A stretch of DNA of 64,000 bases from Apostichopus japonicus (lineage: Eukaryota; Echinodermata; Holothuroidea; Aspidochirotida; Stichopodidae): assembly GCF_037975245.1 (NCBI RefSeq), contig NC_092566.1, forward strand, positions 17,151,001 through 17,215,000, read 5' to 3'. This document shows, in pieces, positions 1 through 25,800 of this stretch. Under the pieces are notes generated by a model that saw only the letters and a program-made list of their open reading frames with translations, searched no databases and was not told the DNA's origin. Every line of letters starts with the position of its first letter. Within the stretch, counting starts at the first letter, position 1. Both the position numbers and the translations under genes were made by a program.

Positions 1-70
1 AGCATCATTCTTCGCACATTTTGTTTAATACGATTTAACTTAATCTTCTTGCATACAGTTGAAAACTTAC

Positions 71-13124
<13,054 letters not shown>

Positions 13125-14794
13125 ATTGTTCTTCCTTTTCAAAGCGATAGAAAACGTTTCCAATGATATAGTAGTATGTTCCTCTTTGTTTCAATTCACT
13201 TAGCTGGTATGGTTAAGCGACGCAAGTAATGTTTCCCTAAACACAGAGCAAGTAAGGTGCGTACGTCATAGCTCAGGGAACTCGATCAGCAGTTTTTGAA
13301 TATGCTGGTTGTCATTTGAGATCCACTCAATAACATGACATTTCTTCATGCTGTTTGATGTAATTCTGTACTGACAGAAGCAGTACTAGAATATATCAAT
13401 GGTAAATGCATTTTCATCATGTACAATAGGAGAATGATGTATGACTCCCACTGATTTTTTATTTTATTTCCTTCATGATAATTTCATGTTCGTTTGAAGT
13501 TCAAACTTTTTGTACCCAAAGTGTGCTGTCAATGATTCCAAAATCTCCAGAAAATAACGTTTTGTTCTTCTACAAAATTTTGATTTGATTTCATTAGTTG
13601 CCTTGTTATAACACTGTGCCAGTCAATCCAGGAATAAAGCTTATCAAATTAGTAGCCTAAATGTTGTAGGAAATTAAATGCAATAGCAATTTTGAAGATC
13701 TTGTGTGTGATGTTACATTAAATGTGTAAAGGTAGCAAAGAATTGCTAAACTTTTTGACTATCTGGTAACAAGTTGTACATTATATATGCCTCTCGCTTT
13801 TTGCTTCTTTATCTTTTGCTTCGAGGGGGTTGGAGGAGGGCACGCGGCCAAACCTTCCAACTAACGAGTGGCTAAATCATGTCATCTAAAAGTTTGAATT
13901 TTTTACTCTGCTAAGCTCTTGATAAAGTCTCTTATAAAAAAAATTCTGTCTGTAGATTCTCCCCAGATTTTAAGGCATCCATCATAGGTATTTACTCTCC
14001 AGCTTCTCACCCTCCTTCAAAAGGAGCATATTAAATTTGTTATTCATATAGATCTCAAATTCAAACGCTTCTTTGGACATTGTTCCTCCAGATTGTCATG
14101 TGTTCTTTACTTGACTGCTCGCTTGTATAGGTGAAGACTACTTGAGAAGCTCTCATCTTCACTTGTCACTGAATCTTTGGAACAATACGCTAACTAATAG
14201 TAATTTTTAAGGAGTGTTATTGTGGCAGTAAAAATCCACAGCTTAACGAGACCAATTTCATTTGAATTTCCTAATTATTGAATATTTTGAATACAATAAA
14301 CTGTTTTGAAGATTTCCCTGCAGTTTGCGACTTGTATAAAGCTTTATTGCTAGCATATAAAAAGTGAAAATTGAATCAATGTAATTTCATCCCTCTTCTA
14401 TCACTATATGAAAATACATCACTATGTGCACGGATTTATTTCAAGTAAAACGGACAAGTAGAGTTATTGGGAATGATGGCCAGTTATTGGTGGTGATCTC
14501 TGGTGATTGTTGATTGACGGTTCCCATTGATTGACATAGTGTAGTATCATAGAGCACGTCAACCTTCCTCTTTAGTGTTCTCCCACGAATTGGTGACAGT
14601 TTTTACATATTTGTGTTGTTTCAGTGCACTTTATTTATGTTGCATTTGGTAAAATCCAAAGGGCACAAAATAAAGCGGTTTCAAATGTTAAACCTATCGT
14701 TTGTAGGATCACTCTTTTGAGTCTGTTTTTTTTTTCTTCAAAACGTTACGACAAGCTATTTTTTGTCAGATTGGAAGCTCATAATCATGTTTCT
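13125..14794. other. Intergenic region upstream of the adhesion GPCR, no gene seen
   Basis: Contains the presumed promoter and 5' UTR of the minus-strand receptor, though no TATA box or convincing initiator stands out. The open frames are short and unconserved in composition. A poly-T run at about 14729-14738 may be the tail side of the LINE fragment that follows. Confidence 0.5.
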
Positions 14795-15262
14795 TTATAG
14801 GAAAGAACCCGTCGAAAGCCCTCTTCTACGCAAGTTATAATGGTGATGTACAATTGTCATTGGTTTGATTTTAGCATGTCGTATGCCAGCATCGACGAGT
14901 TTGGCAGAAGACAGTCCTGACCATGAAATAATATTGTCGACCCATCGAAGACGAGGTCTGCCAGGACCGCGACGAGTACCGGCAGGAAGACCACCAATCG
15001 CAGCACGTGCAAAGCCACCCTGTCTTGCCGCATGTCCAAGCCACATGGTTTTCCTACGAATGATTTCGTTGGATGAGAAACACAACCGACCGCCAATCAT
15101 CTCATGCAGCCGTTTGAAACATGGTTTTGCCATCTGATGTTAAGCAACGCACCACAGATTGACCTTCCCAGAATGTAATACTTCTTCAAATCACCCGACT
15201 TCAAAGTCAGTGTGGCTGCACCATATAAAACCCTAGATAGAATTAGTGCTACTAAGAGGGGT
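14795..15262 (-). pseudogene. Non-LTR retrotransposon (LINE) C-terminal tail, frameshifted
   Basis: The minus-strand translation starts around 15262 with VLYGAATLTLKSGDLKKYY, followed by LLNIRWQNHVSN, which matches the region just after the reverse-transcriptase core of many LINEs (LLYGSETWTLxxxDxKKL...ILGIRWxDxVSN). After a frameshift near 15125 it continues as EIIRRKTMWLGHAARQGG and TRRGPGRPRLRWVDNI, the typical RxLxWLGHxxR...GRPxxRWxDxI tail, to a stop at 14795. The catalytic core is absent; this is a 5'-truncated, dead copy. The exact clade (RTE, CR1 or another) is not resolved. Confidence 0.8.
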
Positions 15263-16926
15263 TTTTTACAGCCTGCTTCGACGGAGTCACTCTTTGTCTA
15301 AAAAAAGCTCCAAAACCAAACCAGGATAAGAAATAAAATCCTCCGGAGTCTCAGTTGAAGCTTCCCAAAACCCTGTTTGTCTTTGCCAAACTTTTCAGGA
15401 AAGCCAGACCCAACACCTTAATATCCCCAATCAGAACCTAGAAACATTGAAATAACACCAGGAAACCCAGAGTCTACAAATTCTCTTCTAAAACCTAAAA
15501 CAAATGCGTCCAAAAATAACTCCGCAGTTGTTTGTGGTATTAACCCTGGTGTTACTGACAACTAAATAGAACTTATTAATCAGGGGAATAAACCAAATTT
15601 TGTTAAATATCAATAACTAAGATAACCATGAGACAACCTTGTTAAAAAAATAGTTGACCCTAGGATGTTCGAAACATAGAGTAGAGCAATACCAAGAAAG
15701 TCCACCAGTCCTCCAATGCTAGAAATGTCAAGGCTTTGGCCACACATTCGACAACTGTTAAAACGAAACAAAATGTCTAACATGTGGTGGAAACCACACA
15801 AAATAAGAGTGCACGCATTTAAAGAAAATAAACATACTGAAAATTGGAGGCAAACATGTAGCACTATACAAACTATCAATAAATAAAACAGAACAGACTT
15901 GATGAAAGTTCAAAACAAGAATCTCATTCCCAAATAGCCACTCCGAAACAATCGCACTAAAAAAAAAGCATTGACTCCTCCCCAGTTGACTTAGTAGATT
16001 CTTTGTTGAGCTCGTTAAATTTGTTACGCCATTGTCTCGGCCCTTTCCAACCAAAATCTACACTTACCGTTGAAGAACTAAATAAAAATATTTTACTTTT
16101 CAAATTCTTAATCTCCATTATCTGATGAATAATAACATTTCCAGTTCCTTCAAAGATCTTCATATTAGTATTAACTATGTCACCTCATAACTCCCACACC
16201 TTCTTTGCGAAGCTAACATTCTCCAGCTCTATAATCTCCATGAAATCTCCCCAATCTCCTACAATCTCCAGGAAACTAGATAGTTCAAGCCACTTTTGTA
16301 ATCCTAGAATGAAGGAAATTGTCTTATCCATCAGCAGAAAACAAATAAAATAAGAGATCTTTTAGTGAGATTGCTGGCGAAAAGATCCTAAAATTGTTGG
16401 GAAGAAAGTTAAGTCTTCTTAAACACAATCTGGAACATAGCTCGGTAAAATCTAATTAACAGTAAAAGCTATCGTATTGTTGACCCGTCTGACCAAATTT
16501 ATCTCCTTTTTAAGACTTCCACTAAGTCTAGCATTTTGGACATCACCGCAGGTCCAAATTAAGACAGTGCCAGAAAAACCTTCATTAATAATTTTATTAA
16601 CTCCAACCGGGTGTATTTTACTCCCAATTTTGATGACATTACTATTCAAGAGAACGAAATTACCGCCCCCATTTGTAGTAAGGAGGGCTCCTCTGGCAAG
16701 CAGTGCTTCTGCACTGAGCAGGACTACCCTCATTAAAAGACGACAATAATTAAAAAATAATAATAATTAAAAAATAATTACGACACTGGCTATTACCAAC
16801 AGTGTGAGTGTTTTAGGATTTTCATAATTAACGTTATTTTACAATAGAAAGTCAAATGGGTAACATATATCACATCACAACATTGCTCAGCAAATTGGTA
16901 CATTGAAGTGATAACAGTCTCCTTAC
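15263..16926. other. No gene recognised; contains a dispersed repeat end near 16676-16795
   Basis: Several short open frames on both strands have no recognisable domains. The stretch 16676-16795, with CTCCTCTGGCAAGCAGTGCTT and then a TAATAATTAA-rich tail, is matched in inverted orientation by 30190-30295. It is probably the terminus of an unnamed interspersed repeat. Confidence 0.45.
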
Positions 16927-19599
16927 CTTGGGAAAAACGTGAGTAGAGTAAAGCAGAAGAAGATTGGAGGTGCCTTGCAAAAGCCTCGGTGTCGCCATCA
17001 TTGTAGCAGGCCTGTATGTGAAACAAATGTCTAGTTACTATTTTAAAACTCTTCAAGTACCCTTGAAGGGTAACTACCTTGTTTTCTGCCAATTGAAGTA
17101 GGGTCGGATCTTTTAACAGAGTGTGAAATACTCTAAGCTATATAGTAGTAGTTTCGATCTAGCTATATAGATTAATGACACCAGTAAAGGTATTCTACTT
17201 GTTAAAGTCATTCAAGTATGAGTGGTGATAAATACGTAAAGATGAACAGTATATACCGTAACAAGCAGCTTTCAGTTCATTTTTATCATATCCAGCTAAA
17301 AGAGTTCCTAGCAATGTAGATGATACGAGATGTTGGGGTAAAATGAAAAGATTTCAGGGAAGAGTGATCAAAAGTAGTAGAGGAGTTATATGGGATATAT
17401 CATTCTAGGTTAGTAAAGGCGGTTTTGGTGAAGAAATCCTGAACTCTTCTAGCAATTTACCCCAGTTTAGAGGGAATTGTGGCAACGGGAGAGGTCGATA
17501 TTCTTTCCGAACTATAGTCTTGGAGAATACAAGATATGCCATATGTATAATCAAACGAGACCATCTCTAACAGTTCTTTAACAGTTCCAGAATATAAAGG
17601 CTAGCGAAGTGGGGCAAACCAAACATGTTTTACTTTTTAAATCTCAACAATGTTCCATGTTACTGACCAAATTATATAAACACGTAAACCTAAGTTAGGT
17701 CATTATATCTTCTTGACAATAAAAAGTCCACTGCACCCGAAACTCTGTATTACTTTATTACCTTTTTATGATCCTTGATGACTTGTTGAATCGGATTACT
17801 ATTATTCTTATCATCACGACTACACAATTCGTTAAACTCTCATTTATAGAGAGTCCCCTGTTATGATTTTGTTTTAACATTCTTTTTTAAAGTGATAATG
17901 CAACTTAAATATTAAAACATTTATGAAGACCTACTGATCAGAAGAACATTGATCCACATCTCATTTTCATAACCCGTTTTCATGATAAGCCTACACAATA
18001 TTGATACACCTTCACTTTATTTGGATGACTACTTTATAATCTGTAGTAATGGTACCGAATACACCAAAAACTGTTTGGTCCAATTGAATTAATTATATGC
18101 CCTTGTAAAATCATTCATTTGTATAAAGTGATGTTATTTTATGTTGGTAATGTGTGGTCAAGGGACTTCATCACAACTAGTAATTTCAAATGTATGAATT
18201 TCTCAATTTTATGTCTCAGGAAAGGAACAAGGTATCACGACGGGAGTTAGATATATGCATTCCTTGTTCCTTGAAACCTGATCCTATTAACTCAATAAAT
18301 AATCGTCTAGCGGTAAAGTCTCCCCTATTTCACAAATTGCTATGAGGAACCATCGAACATTTTATGCAACACCAACCAACTTTAACTGGGTTTAACAGTG
18401 CTTTAAGTTCTACATTTAACTATTCTCACTTCGTGCGAAGACAATAACGATAACTTGTTAGTTATGAGCAAGTCTCTCAAAGACCAACCGAGTGAATAAT
18501 TGATAGGAGATTATGCTGGGGAATTGAAACAATTATATTTGTACAAACGATGGCAGACTGAAGGCCATGAAACAAGAGTATAGTGTCGTAACGGGTGAAA
18601 CCTTATTGAAAGTCTACACAAGGATTCAGCAATTGTCTCCGTAGTGTCGGTTTCGCTTGCTACATATCGAAACTAATTACTGAAAAGTGAAAAAGTGTCA
18701 TGTGTTCCGATGATCCAGATACTTTTCCTGCTGCAGCTACTTAAAAGTTCAGTTTCTCTTTGGCACAGTAAAACTAACAACTTTTTTTTCACGATTGTTG
18801 ACACAAGCTGTGTTCTGACAGTATCAGTAGTAAAGTACCTTGCTAAACCATTTTTTCATGGAAAAGAGAAACGATATTAATATTGAGGGGAAATGTCGAT
18901 TGACTTAGCATGCAGAGATGTACATTTCATTTCTTTTTCACGTTAATTTAATAACGAGAGCAGCTTCCGCGAAAAATGAAATTTAACACTGCTTAATTTT
19001 ACTTGAACTAGATCATACAATAAATAGTAATAAATAATATACTTGAAAGGACGAATCAGACTAAGGTATATGCGTGCACAACAGTATATAATATTTATAT
19101 ATATATCTTGGAAGCAATTTGCCGAATGCTTTCATTTATGAATTTATTGAAAGTGTTAAAATCACGAATGAATGTCGCAGATTGTCTTAAACAATTTTCG
19201 TATTTATCTTTAATAATTGTGAGACTCAGTTTTAGTTTTTACAGTGAGACTTCGTATTGATTGATTAAAACGTGATTGATTGTTTAAAGTGATTGATTAA
19301 AACGAAAAAAATGCGGTTACAACATTAAAACTAGGGAAGGAGGTAAGGAATAGAGCTTTAACACCAAACCTTACCCTTTTGATTGTTTCTAAATGGGCAC
19401 ATGAGACAGGCACATTACTTGGCAAGTTTCCTGCTTCAAACGAAACTGCCATTAGCAATGTACGGATAACAAAATGCACACAATCGTGCTCTTTCTTTAT
19501 GATAGCCTTTTTTTCGAGAATTGATAAAACAAAACAAAGGTGTTGCTGTTTGTCCAAACCAGGCGATCCTTCTGGATAAGCTATACTACCCGACGATAA
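16927..19599 (-). CDS. Two putative exons of an unrecognised minus-strand gene
   Basis: Exon 19599-19375 (acceptor GTGGTTCAG, donor AGG|GTAAGG) encodes a 75-residue, helix-rich, cysteine-containing stretch that includes KQQHLCFVLSILEKKAIIKK and ends HLETIKR. Exon 17011-16927 (acceptor CACATACAG, donor CAAG|GTAAGG) encodes ACYNDGDTEAFARHLQSSSA and continues for eight residues. The first ends and the second starts in phase 0, so they can be joined directly. The second ends in phase 1, and I found no next exon. I do not recognise the protein; the helical character could suit a repeat or four-helix protein, but this is a guess. Confidence 0.35.
17012..19374. other. Presumed intron, no feature supported
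   Basis: AT-rich with short open frames only. A segment near 17230-17310 on the minus strand has an open stretch ending KNELKAACY with a GTATAT donor, but its phase does not fit either neighbouring exon. Confidence 0.4.
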
Positions 19600-20524
19600 C
19601 TGAACCACTGACACAAAACTACACTTGATACACCTTCAACTAGTTTTGTTTTGTGCGCCTGTGTTTCTGTGTGAGTGTTTGTGTGTGTTACGAAAATAGT
19701 CTCGTCACCTTCAACACAGAGAGGATTCACCAAACAGTAACAACAACAAAAATGCAATGTAGGTCGTTCTTCCTCATAGATGGTCATGTTATAAACGGGA
19801 AGTTACGCTGTCCGTTCCAAAACATAGTACTCTGTGACTAGAGGCATCATACTTCCTTCTTCTATGCAGTTGCGCTGTAACGACTTCAGCATGACGTAAA
19901 TGTATGCATTGTAGCATAGTTAACGCTTTCGATGCATTACAACAAAGAGAATCATGTTAAAAACAGGTAACGGTTTCACTATAAGATATCATTTGCTATT
20001 CAACGCGTTGTGGTGTGCATAACTAATTTACAGATCTGCTGTACGTATTGAGGTAAGTGCACACAATTTAATGAACATATATTTTTTCACGGGAGTGATT
20101 TTTGCAAAATATTTATTATCTAAGTAGGACACATTGGAATGCCCTCTTCATTTGTTGTAATCATCCATTAGTCAATGCCCCCCCCCCCCCCCAACATCTT
20201 TTGAAATTCTCAAACAATGAACCATAGTTGCATAGACGGTCAAACTTCAATATGTTGTACCAGCAATGATCTTGCGAACATGCAAGGACTTATTAAACTT
20301 AAAAACAATGAAAAGTACTGTAGATGCATTAGCTGTAATAAGTGCCTTTTTTGGTTATTCTTGGATTTCTAAGAATATGACGATCGTGCAAGTAATGCGC
20401 TTACCATCCAAAACTAAAAACTGCCTAATTTGAATCATACTTTCCCAAAACATATTAAAAACTTAAGTCGCTGCAACACTTCCCGTGAGTACTTGTTGAA
20501 AGAAGCAAGATATTTTTCCTTTTG

Positions 20525-20753
20525 ACTTACCTTGTTTGGTGAGCAATTATATTCCAAACAGTTTTCAGGGTATAATTAAGGTGAATCGACCGACCCTTAT
20601 CAGGGCACTTTACACTTTTAAGTATTATAATCCAAGAGGCGACGATCAAGTCTTTGAATTGTGTCTTTCATTGCTCAAGAGTGACTTATAACGGCTGACA
20701 ATATTTCCCTTAAGCATCATCAATGTGATATCTCCAGAGAAGAGTTCTGTCAC
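20525..20753 (-). CDS. Possible further minus-strand exons, low support
   Basis: Read on the minus strand, a segment from 20753 after acceptor GACTTAG is open for 35 residues (VTELFSGDITLMMLKGNIVS and onward) to a stop at 20646. A second stretch ending at donor ACAAG|GTAAGT (about 20530) reads CPDKGRSIHLNYTLKTVWNI. Both look protein-like, but their phases do not connect to each other or to exon 19599-19375. They may belong to one gene with exons I did not find, or be chance frames. Confidence 0.2.
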
Positions 20754-21800
20754 CTAAGTCAGTAAGAAGTTTCAAAATACCGACTTTTCGTCATACATTT
20801 CCCCGAATCAAACAGTTAATAAACTATAGATATAACTTTTAAGGGTTATGCTCTCTACTAACTTTCTGCGTGGATACAATGGAGCCACATCCAGTCGGAC
20901 AAAACAAAAGCGCCCCCCCCCCTCTTCCCCCCATACACTCACACACGCAACGCATTAACAAAGGTGTTGGGTTGTTGTAAAGAAGGAAAGAAAAAACATA
21001 ACGAATTGACATCGACGGTACAAAGGAAAACATTTGTGAGTCACCTCTATTTTCTAATTTTGTGCATTGTCTAGTATCTCTGTAAGAAAGGAGGAAATGG
21101 AATATGATGCTTTCACTTTTCATGTTGACAAAAGTTAAAACTACAATGAACATTTCTTGCCATAAGCAATCAATCCCAATGACATGATTGCAAAACTATA
21201 TAAAGTAATGACATAATATACTCTCGTGTTGCACGATTTCACTTTGCAAGTTGTTCAAGTCAAGTTCAAGGTTTGCATGAGGTACTTTGAAAACCGGTAT
21301 AACTGCCCAACATGATAGGAATATACTTTCTCATAAGTGACTGCCATTTTTTTCGAATGATAATGAGCACAATCTATTTATTATTAGTAACATTTATTGC
21401 GTCATAGCTTTGAAGCTCATATTCGTACTATATAATCATAGTACAAGAGAGGTCATTAAGTGGCCTATAACAGTTCTTCTTTCCCTTGCCATATTTGATT
21501 CTCGAAGGAAAGGTTTACAAAAATAGTATTTTCTTTGTCAAATATTCATCCATGGAACAGAATATCAATTATAACTCCACATGTAAATGCATTCTATGGA
21601 GCTTTATGCGAATATGTCAAACTGGGTGGTTAACGTCTTCATTCTGTTATCGTCATTCATTCCACAGCCACAATGTCTGTTTTTGTTAATGAAACTGTAA
21701 TATTCGCATTCATGTATGTCAATATCATATACCGTATCCCACAAAAAGGGCAGTGGTATGAAAGTTTTCTCGGCGGAAACAAGTAGTCTCTTCCTCTTCC
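20754..21800. other. Intergenic, no gene seen
   Basis: Includes a C-run with CT and CA tracts around 20915-20945. A pyrimidine-rich acceptor-like site ends at about 21801 (CTTCCTCTTCCAG), which could bring in an upstream 5' UTR exon for the 7-TM gene that follows. No first exon was identified. Confidence 0.45.
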
Positions 21801-21847
21801 AGCTCAAGACTTTCCGGCAAGCAAGATTTTGGAGTGATTGTCACCAA

Positions 21848-24800
21848 ATGGATACCTGCTATTATTCGAGTGAGGAGGACGAGTGGGATGAACTAAACCA
21901 ACATCTGTTATCAAGCGAGAATGGGCTGAGCCAACCTCTGATACCAAGTGACGATGGGCCAAATCGACCTTTGACATCGATTCACAAGAGACGGATACCT
22001 GATAAGAGGTATAAAGAATCAGACCATTACGTGGACATTAGTAACAATAGGATTTCTTCCATTGTATGGGCGGCAATGAAAATGTCATGCATTTTTCATC
22101 AAAGGAAACTAGTTGTTGAAAGGCAATGTTTCCGTTGTCAGATTCAACACACGAGCCAATCAGTTCAGGTAAGTACAAATATTACAAAAACCATTAGCCA
22201 TGTTGGCCATAAAGAAATATGGGAACAATTCTTTGACTCATTTTGGGGTATCCACGGACACATTTGGTCAGAGAAAAAGAGTTTTGAAATTCTTCCAAGT
22301 ATAAGCTTATGCTTGTTATGAAAGGAGGCAAATGTTTCAGAACCCACCGGGAGTAAATGAAACTGTCCAGTTCTAAATAGTTTTTGTGCAGTGGGGTTCA
22401 ACTGAGTTCAGCGAAGTCTTCCATAGACTTAGTACTTGTGAGTTGTTAATTGGGAAATGGTGCTTGGTACTGTTGTTCCATTGATTTCGAACCAACTTGA
22501 CTGCTCTCTGCAGCCTTGAAGAATAGGGTGTCTTCACCTTTCTTACTTATTTTACTCTTGGCCGTCGAATGAGAATATCATGTGGTGGTTTCTGCATGGA
22601 GCAGGAATCGGCGCGAAATCACAAGCATGTCTCGTAATTTTCTAAAAACAGAGGTTTCGTATAAGCCGGTGTTAATACAAAATCATCACGTTAATAGAGT
22701 TTCCAATTAACTTTCGGTTAGACTTCCTAGCACCTGGGTTCACTAAAAACTAGATTCAGTAAGTTTTTAACTAGACACAAGTCTGAGTTGATAATTCATT
22801 CAGATTTTTCTTCGCGAACGCTGGTGTCGCATTACTGACATTGAGCCGCAAGCCCATTCATTAATAACGGTGCCAAAAATACCATACGGTAACAGACGCC
22901 ACTCATGTCGACTGAAACCATATAAGTATAGCAAACATGTTTCATACGCACTGCTTCACAGAATAATAATTGTGGACTGAGAGAAAGATGAATGGATATT
23001 GACTGAAGAGACGGATTTGCCCTGATTTTCTTTACACCAATAGGGCGACGGTCAAAAGTCCACGTGGGAGGAGATTGAAGTGTTGAACAAAAACCTGGAC
23101 GTCAGTGGACAGGGCTACTACAAGGACGAAGATAACTGTGGGCCAGAGAAGTACCGGTTACAACCCTTTATCAACGGAGACAGCTCTTCACACAGTGATT
23201 CAGGACATCGCGAACTCATTTGCCCTCAGTGTGATAGTTTCTGGTGGAATTTTCATGGAAAGGTTAACCGTTACACGGATCGAGATCTAGGTGACTTGAC
23301 CTGTTTTTTATACAGGACGATGTAGTTCATATACCAAACCATACCACGCCACCATGTTACACCTTACAGTTACATAGACACTTTACTGCACTGAAGTGCA
23401 ACACTACAATGCACTGAACTACACTACACTACACTGCACTGAACTACAGTACATTAGGCTACACTACATTGTGCTACGCAACGCTACACTTCATGGTATT
23501 GTATTGTATTGTATTGAATCATAGTACGCAACATGCACTACAACATATACCAATTACTTCATAGGGCATGTAAAGTAACACATCCCTGATAAATTCATGC
23601 ATGCTTTTGCATACGTTTTCATGGAAAAACGATAAGCACTAACTAATATCATGTACGTATGGCATTACAAATTCATCATGAATACCTTTCTTTCTTTTCT
23701 TTTCTTTTCACTTATAAAGGAGTTGAGCCGTGGAACCATCTCGGAAGCTGGTTTTTATCTTTGCTTGGTACATTTAGCGCTATAGCTATCATACTGTACG
23801 ATGCTACTTATTATTTACATGGCTTATGGGGAGAACAATCTCAGATTATTCATCTCATATCGTACGCAACATTTATGCTCAATCTTGTGCTGTATCCTCT
23901 CCTCAACATGATCTGTAAGATCAGGGCAATCACGCAGAGACAAGTTCCTCAGCTTTCATGGTCCACGGGACTCAATGAAAGATACCTCGTCAAACGACTG
24001 CAGTATCTGGATATCCCCAACAGAGGTAAGCTCTGATCTGAAAAAGCCATTTTCTGTCATATTGTGTAGTCGACGAGAACCAAGTCGGGCCTGGGGACAA
24101 TATGTAACCGCCCACAACCCCCCCCCCCCCCACCATGTCACTCTTCATTTGCTATTGAGTATTGCATGACAATGAGAACACATTATTGTATATCCCATAC
24201 TTTCCCTGCCCCTTCCATATCTCACCAGGTCTCCTACCGTTATGCCTATAGTTTTATGGTCGAGTTCAACCTTTAGCAATGTTTGTTTCAGTTAATATGG
24301 TAAAAAAGAAAAAGTTTTCTCTTTAGACATATAAGATGAAATATATTTTGTAGTAGGTGTTATTATGGTCTGTTTGTGTTAGGTCTGACACCACAAATTT
24401 TGAAAATGACTGATTTGTTAAATATGATATTATATGATGTGCTGTTTTGCGTTTTTTCCATTGCAGGAGTGCCAGGGAAGCTTCTTCTATCATTCGGGTT
24501 ATTCTGTGCCGTATTCCACACTGTATACCGAGCAAAGTTTTACTTAGATTTGTGCAAACGATTTTCCTGGCATAGCGGTGTATCGGTAATATGCGGCGGG
24601 GTGATAATGGTCATGTTTGTCACTTTCCAGTACATGATGTATCTGACAAGGCTCTCGTTCCAACGTCACTTCTCACTAGTCGTCAAATTCATCGAGAAAA
24701 ACCAGGGTGATTTGGATAACTGTCGCTACATCTTAGGGAGCGCATTTCTGGACTTTAATTGCTTTAGGAAACTGATCGCTATATATATGAATTTATTCAT

Positions 24801-25239
24801 CCCAGTTCTGACTTGGGCTATTACTACTCACGTGACTTGGCAATATTTCGTGAATGAAAAGAGTAGTAAAGGTCACATGAGTGACAAGTCCAAGCAATAT
24901 GAGACATGTATCAATATTCTGATCTGGTTGGAAATCATCCTGTTTCTGGTCGTGCCGATCTGGTCTATTGGTGGACTGGATACTACCTATATCTGGACGA
25001 GACTACGGCTCCGTGTACTCACGATCCCGAGGAGAGCGTCAAATGTATTTTGGCGTAAACTCTCTCGTCACATGGACATCGTCAACGAACATTACGATCG
25101 AATCAATTTCACAATGATTTTTTCAATCATTGGTTTCTTCATGGCGCTTGAATTTGGCAACAAGCAGACTACGACTTTCGTCATACCAGAGCCGTACTGT
25201 GATAACGTCTCAGAAATTGTATTTGGGCCGGGCGACTAA
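21848..25239 (+). CDS. Seven-transmembrane protein with long soluble N-terminus, possibly gustatory-receptor-like
   Basis: Four exons, 21848-22168, 23044-23290, 23720-24025 and 24467-25239, join in phase (0,1,1) to give 548 residues. The ATG has a good context (CCAAATGG) and follows a splice-acceptor-like site at 21801. Residues 1 to about 205 are polar and acidic (MDTCYYSSEEDEWDELNQHL), with no signal peptide. Seven hydrophobic segments follow: LSLLGTFSAIAIILYDATYY, LISYATFMLNLVLYPLLNMI, LLLSFGLFCAVFHTVYR, VSVICGGVIMVMFVTFQYMM, IYMNLFIPVLTWAITTHVTW, INILIWLEIILFLVVPIWSI and INFTMIFSIIGFFMALEFG. A long intracellular N-terminus plus seven TMs fits the inverted 7TMIC superfamily (insect Or/Gr, animal Grl); a small-molecule or taste-like receptor role is inferred only. 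It could also be an unrelated 7-TM orphan. I see no diagnostic Gr TM7 motif with certainty. Confidence 0.75.
22169..23043. other. Intron 1 of the 7-TM gene
   Basis: Bounded by donor CAG|GTAAGT and acceptor CACCAATAG|GGC. No repeat or other gene was recognised inside. Confidence 0.6.
23380..23515. repeat. Degenerate CACTACA-type minisatellite and ATTGT repeat
   Basis: Inside intron 2 of the 7-TM gene. Variants of ACTACACTACA and CTGCACTGAA recur for about 100 bp, followed by four ATTGT units near 23495-23515. Confidence 0.7.
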
Positions 25240-25503
25240 CGACTAACGCAAAATGAAGAAACACAAGTAAACACTTGAAGCAACTTCTTCTTCTTCTTCA
25301 TTTTCTTTTTCTTGTGTTATATCAGTCAACAATTGGTGCTATGGGATGATAAAATCCTTTACAAAATTCCTTACAAAATAGACCTATGTGTACATACACG
25401 TGTTAGTCACCGTTATAACTATGGAGCTGTTTAAGTAGCGTAAAACTAATCATATCGATGTAAAATCACTGCAAATGCATAACGTTGTCTGGAAGCACCC
25501 GAT

Positions 25504-25800
25504 ACACACAGAGAACACAGTTACTACTGTAAATCTTAAAGTTTTGTACCAAAGTAAAAACTGGATCGTGCTATAAATCGGTAGCATGTGCTATTAGGAT
25601 TACAGTAAGAACTGAGGAAATATGTAATTCCAACAAATCCAGTTGTTTTGGGGGGATTTGTTGGAATTACAAATATCCTCAGTTCTTATTGTAAACCTAT
25701 TAGCACATGCTACCGATTTATCAGATTTGTCAGCACAATCTAGTACTTACTGTTGTACAAAACTTTAAGATTTACAGTAGTTACTGTAATCTCTGTGTGA
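25504..25800. repeat. Long foldback element downstream of the 7-TM gene
   Basis: Arms of about 130 bp are inverted copies around a short centre (about 25640-25655, TCCAGTTGTTTTGGGG). Examples are CGGTAGCATGTGCTATTAGG against CCTATTAGCACATGCTACCG, and TACTGTAAATCTTAAAG against CTTTAAGATTTACAGTA. It could fold into one long hairpin. No target duplication was resolved. It is probably a foldback transposon. Confidence 0.85.

Noticed and set aside
14857..15137. Open frames overlapping the LINE tail on both strands
   Set aside because: Shadows of the minus-strand retrotransposon frame; they have no domain signature of their own.
18695..18880. Plus-strand open frame beginning MSCVPMIQILFLLQLLKSSV, resembling a signal peptide
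   Set aside because: No in-phase splice partner, no domain after the hydrophobic start, and composition like the surrounding intergenic DNA.
23105..23290. Alternative frame of exon 2 of the 7-TM gene with a hydrophobic stretch (NSFALSVIVSGGIFMERL)
   Set aside because: Its phase does not fit the flanking exons, whereas the chosen frame joins both neighbours with GT-AG sites and no stop.
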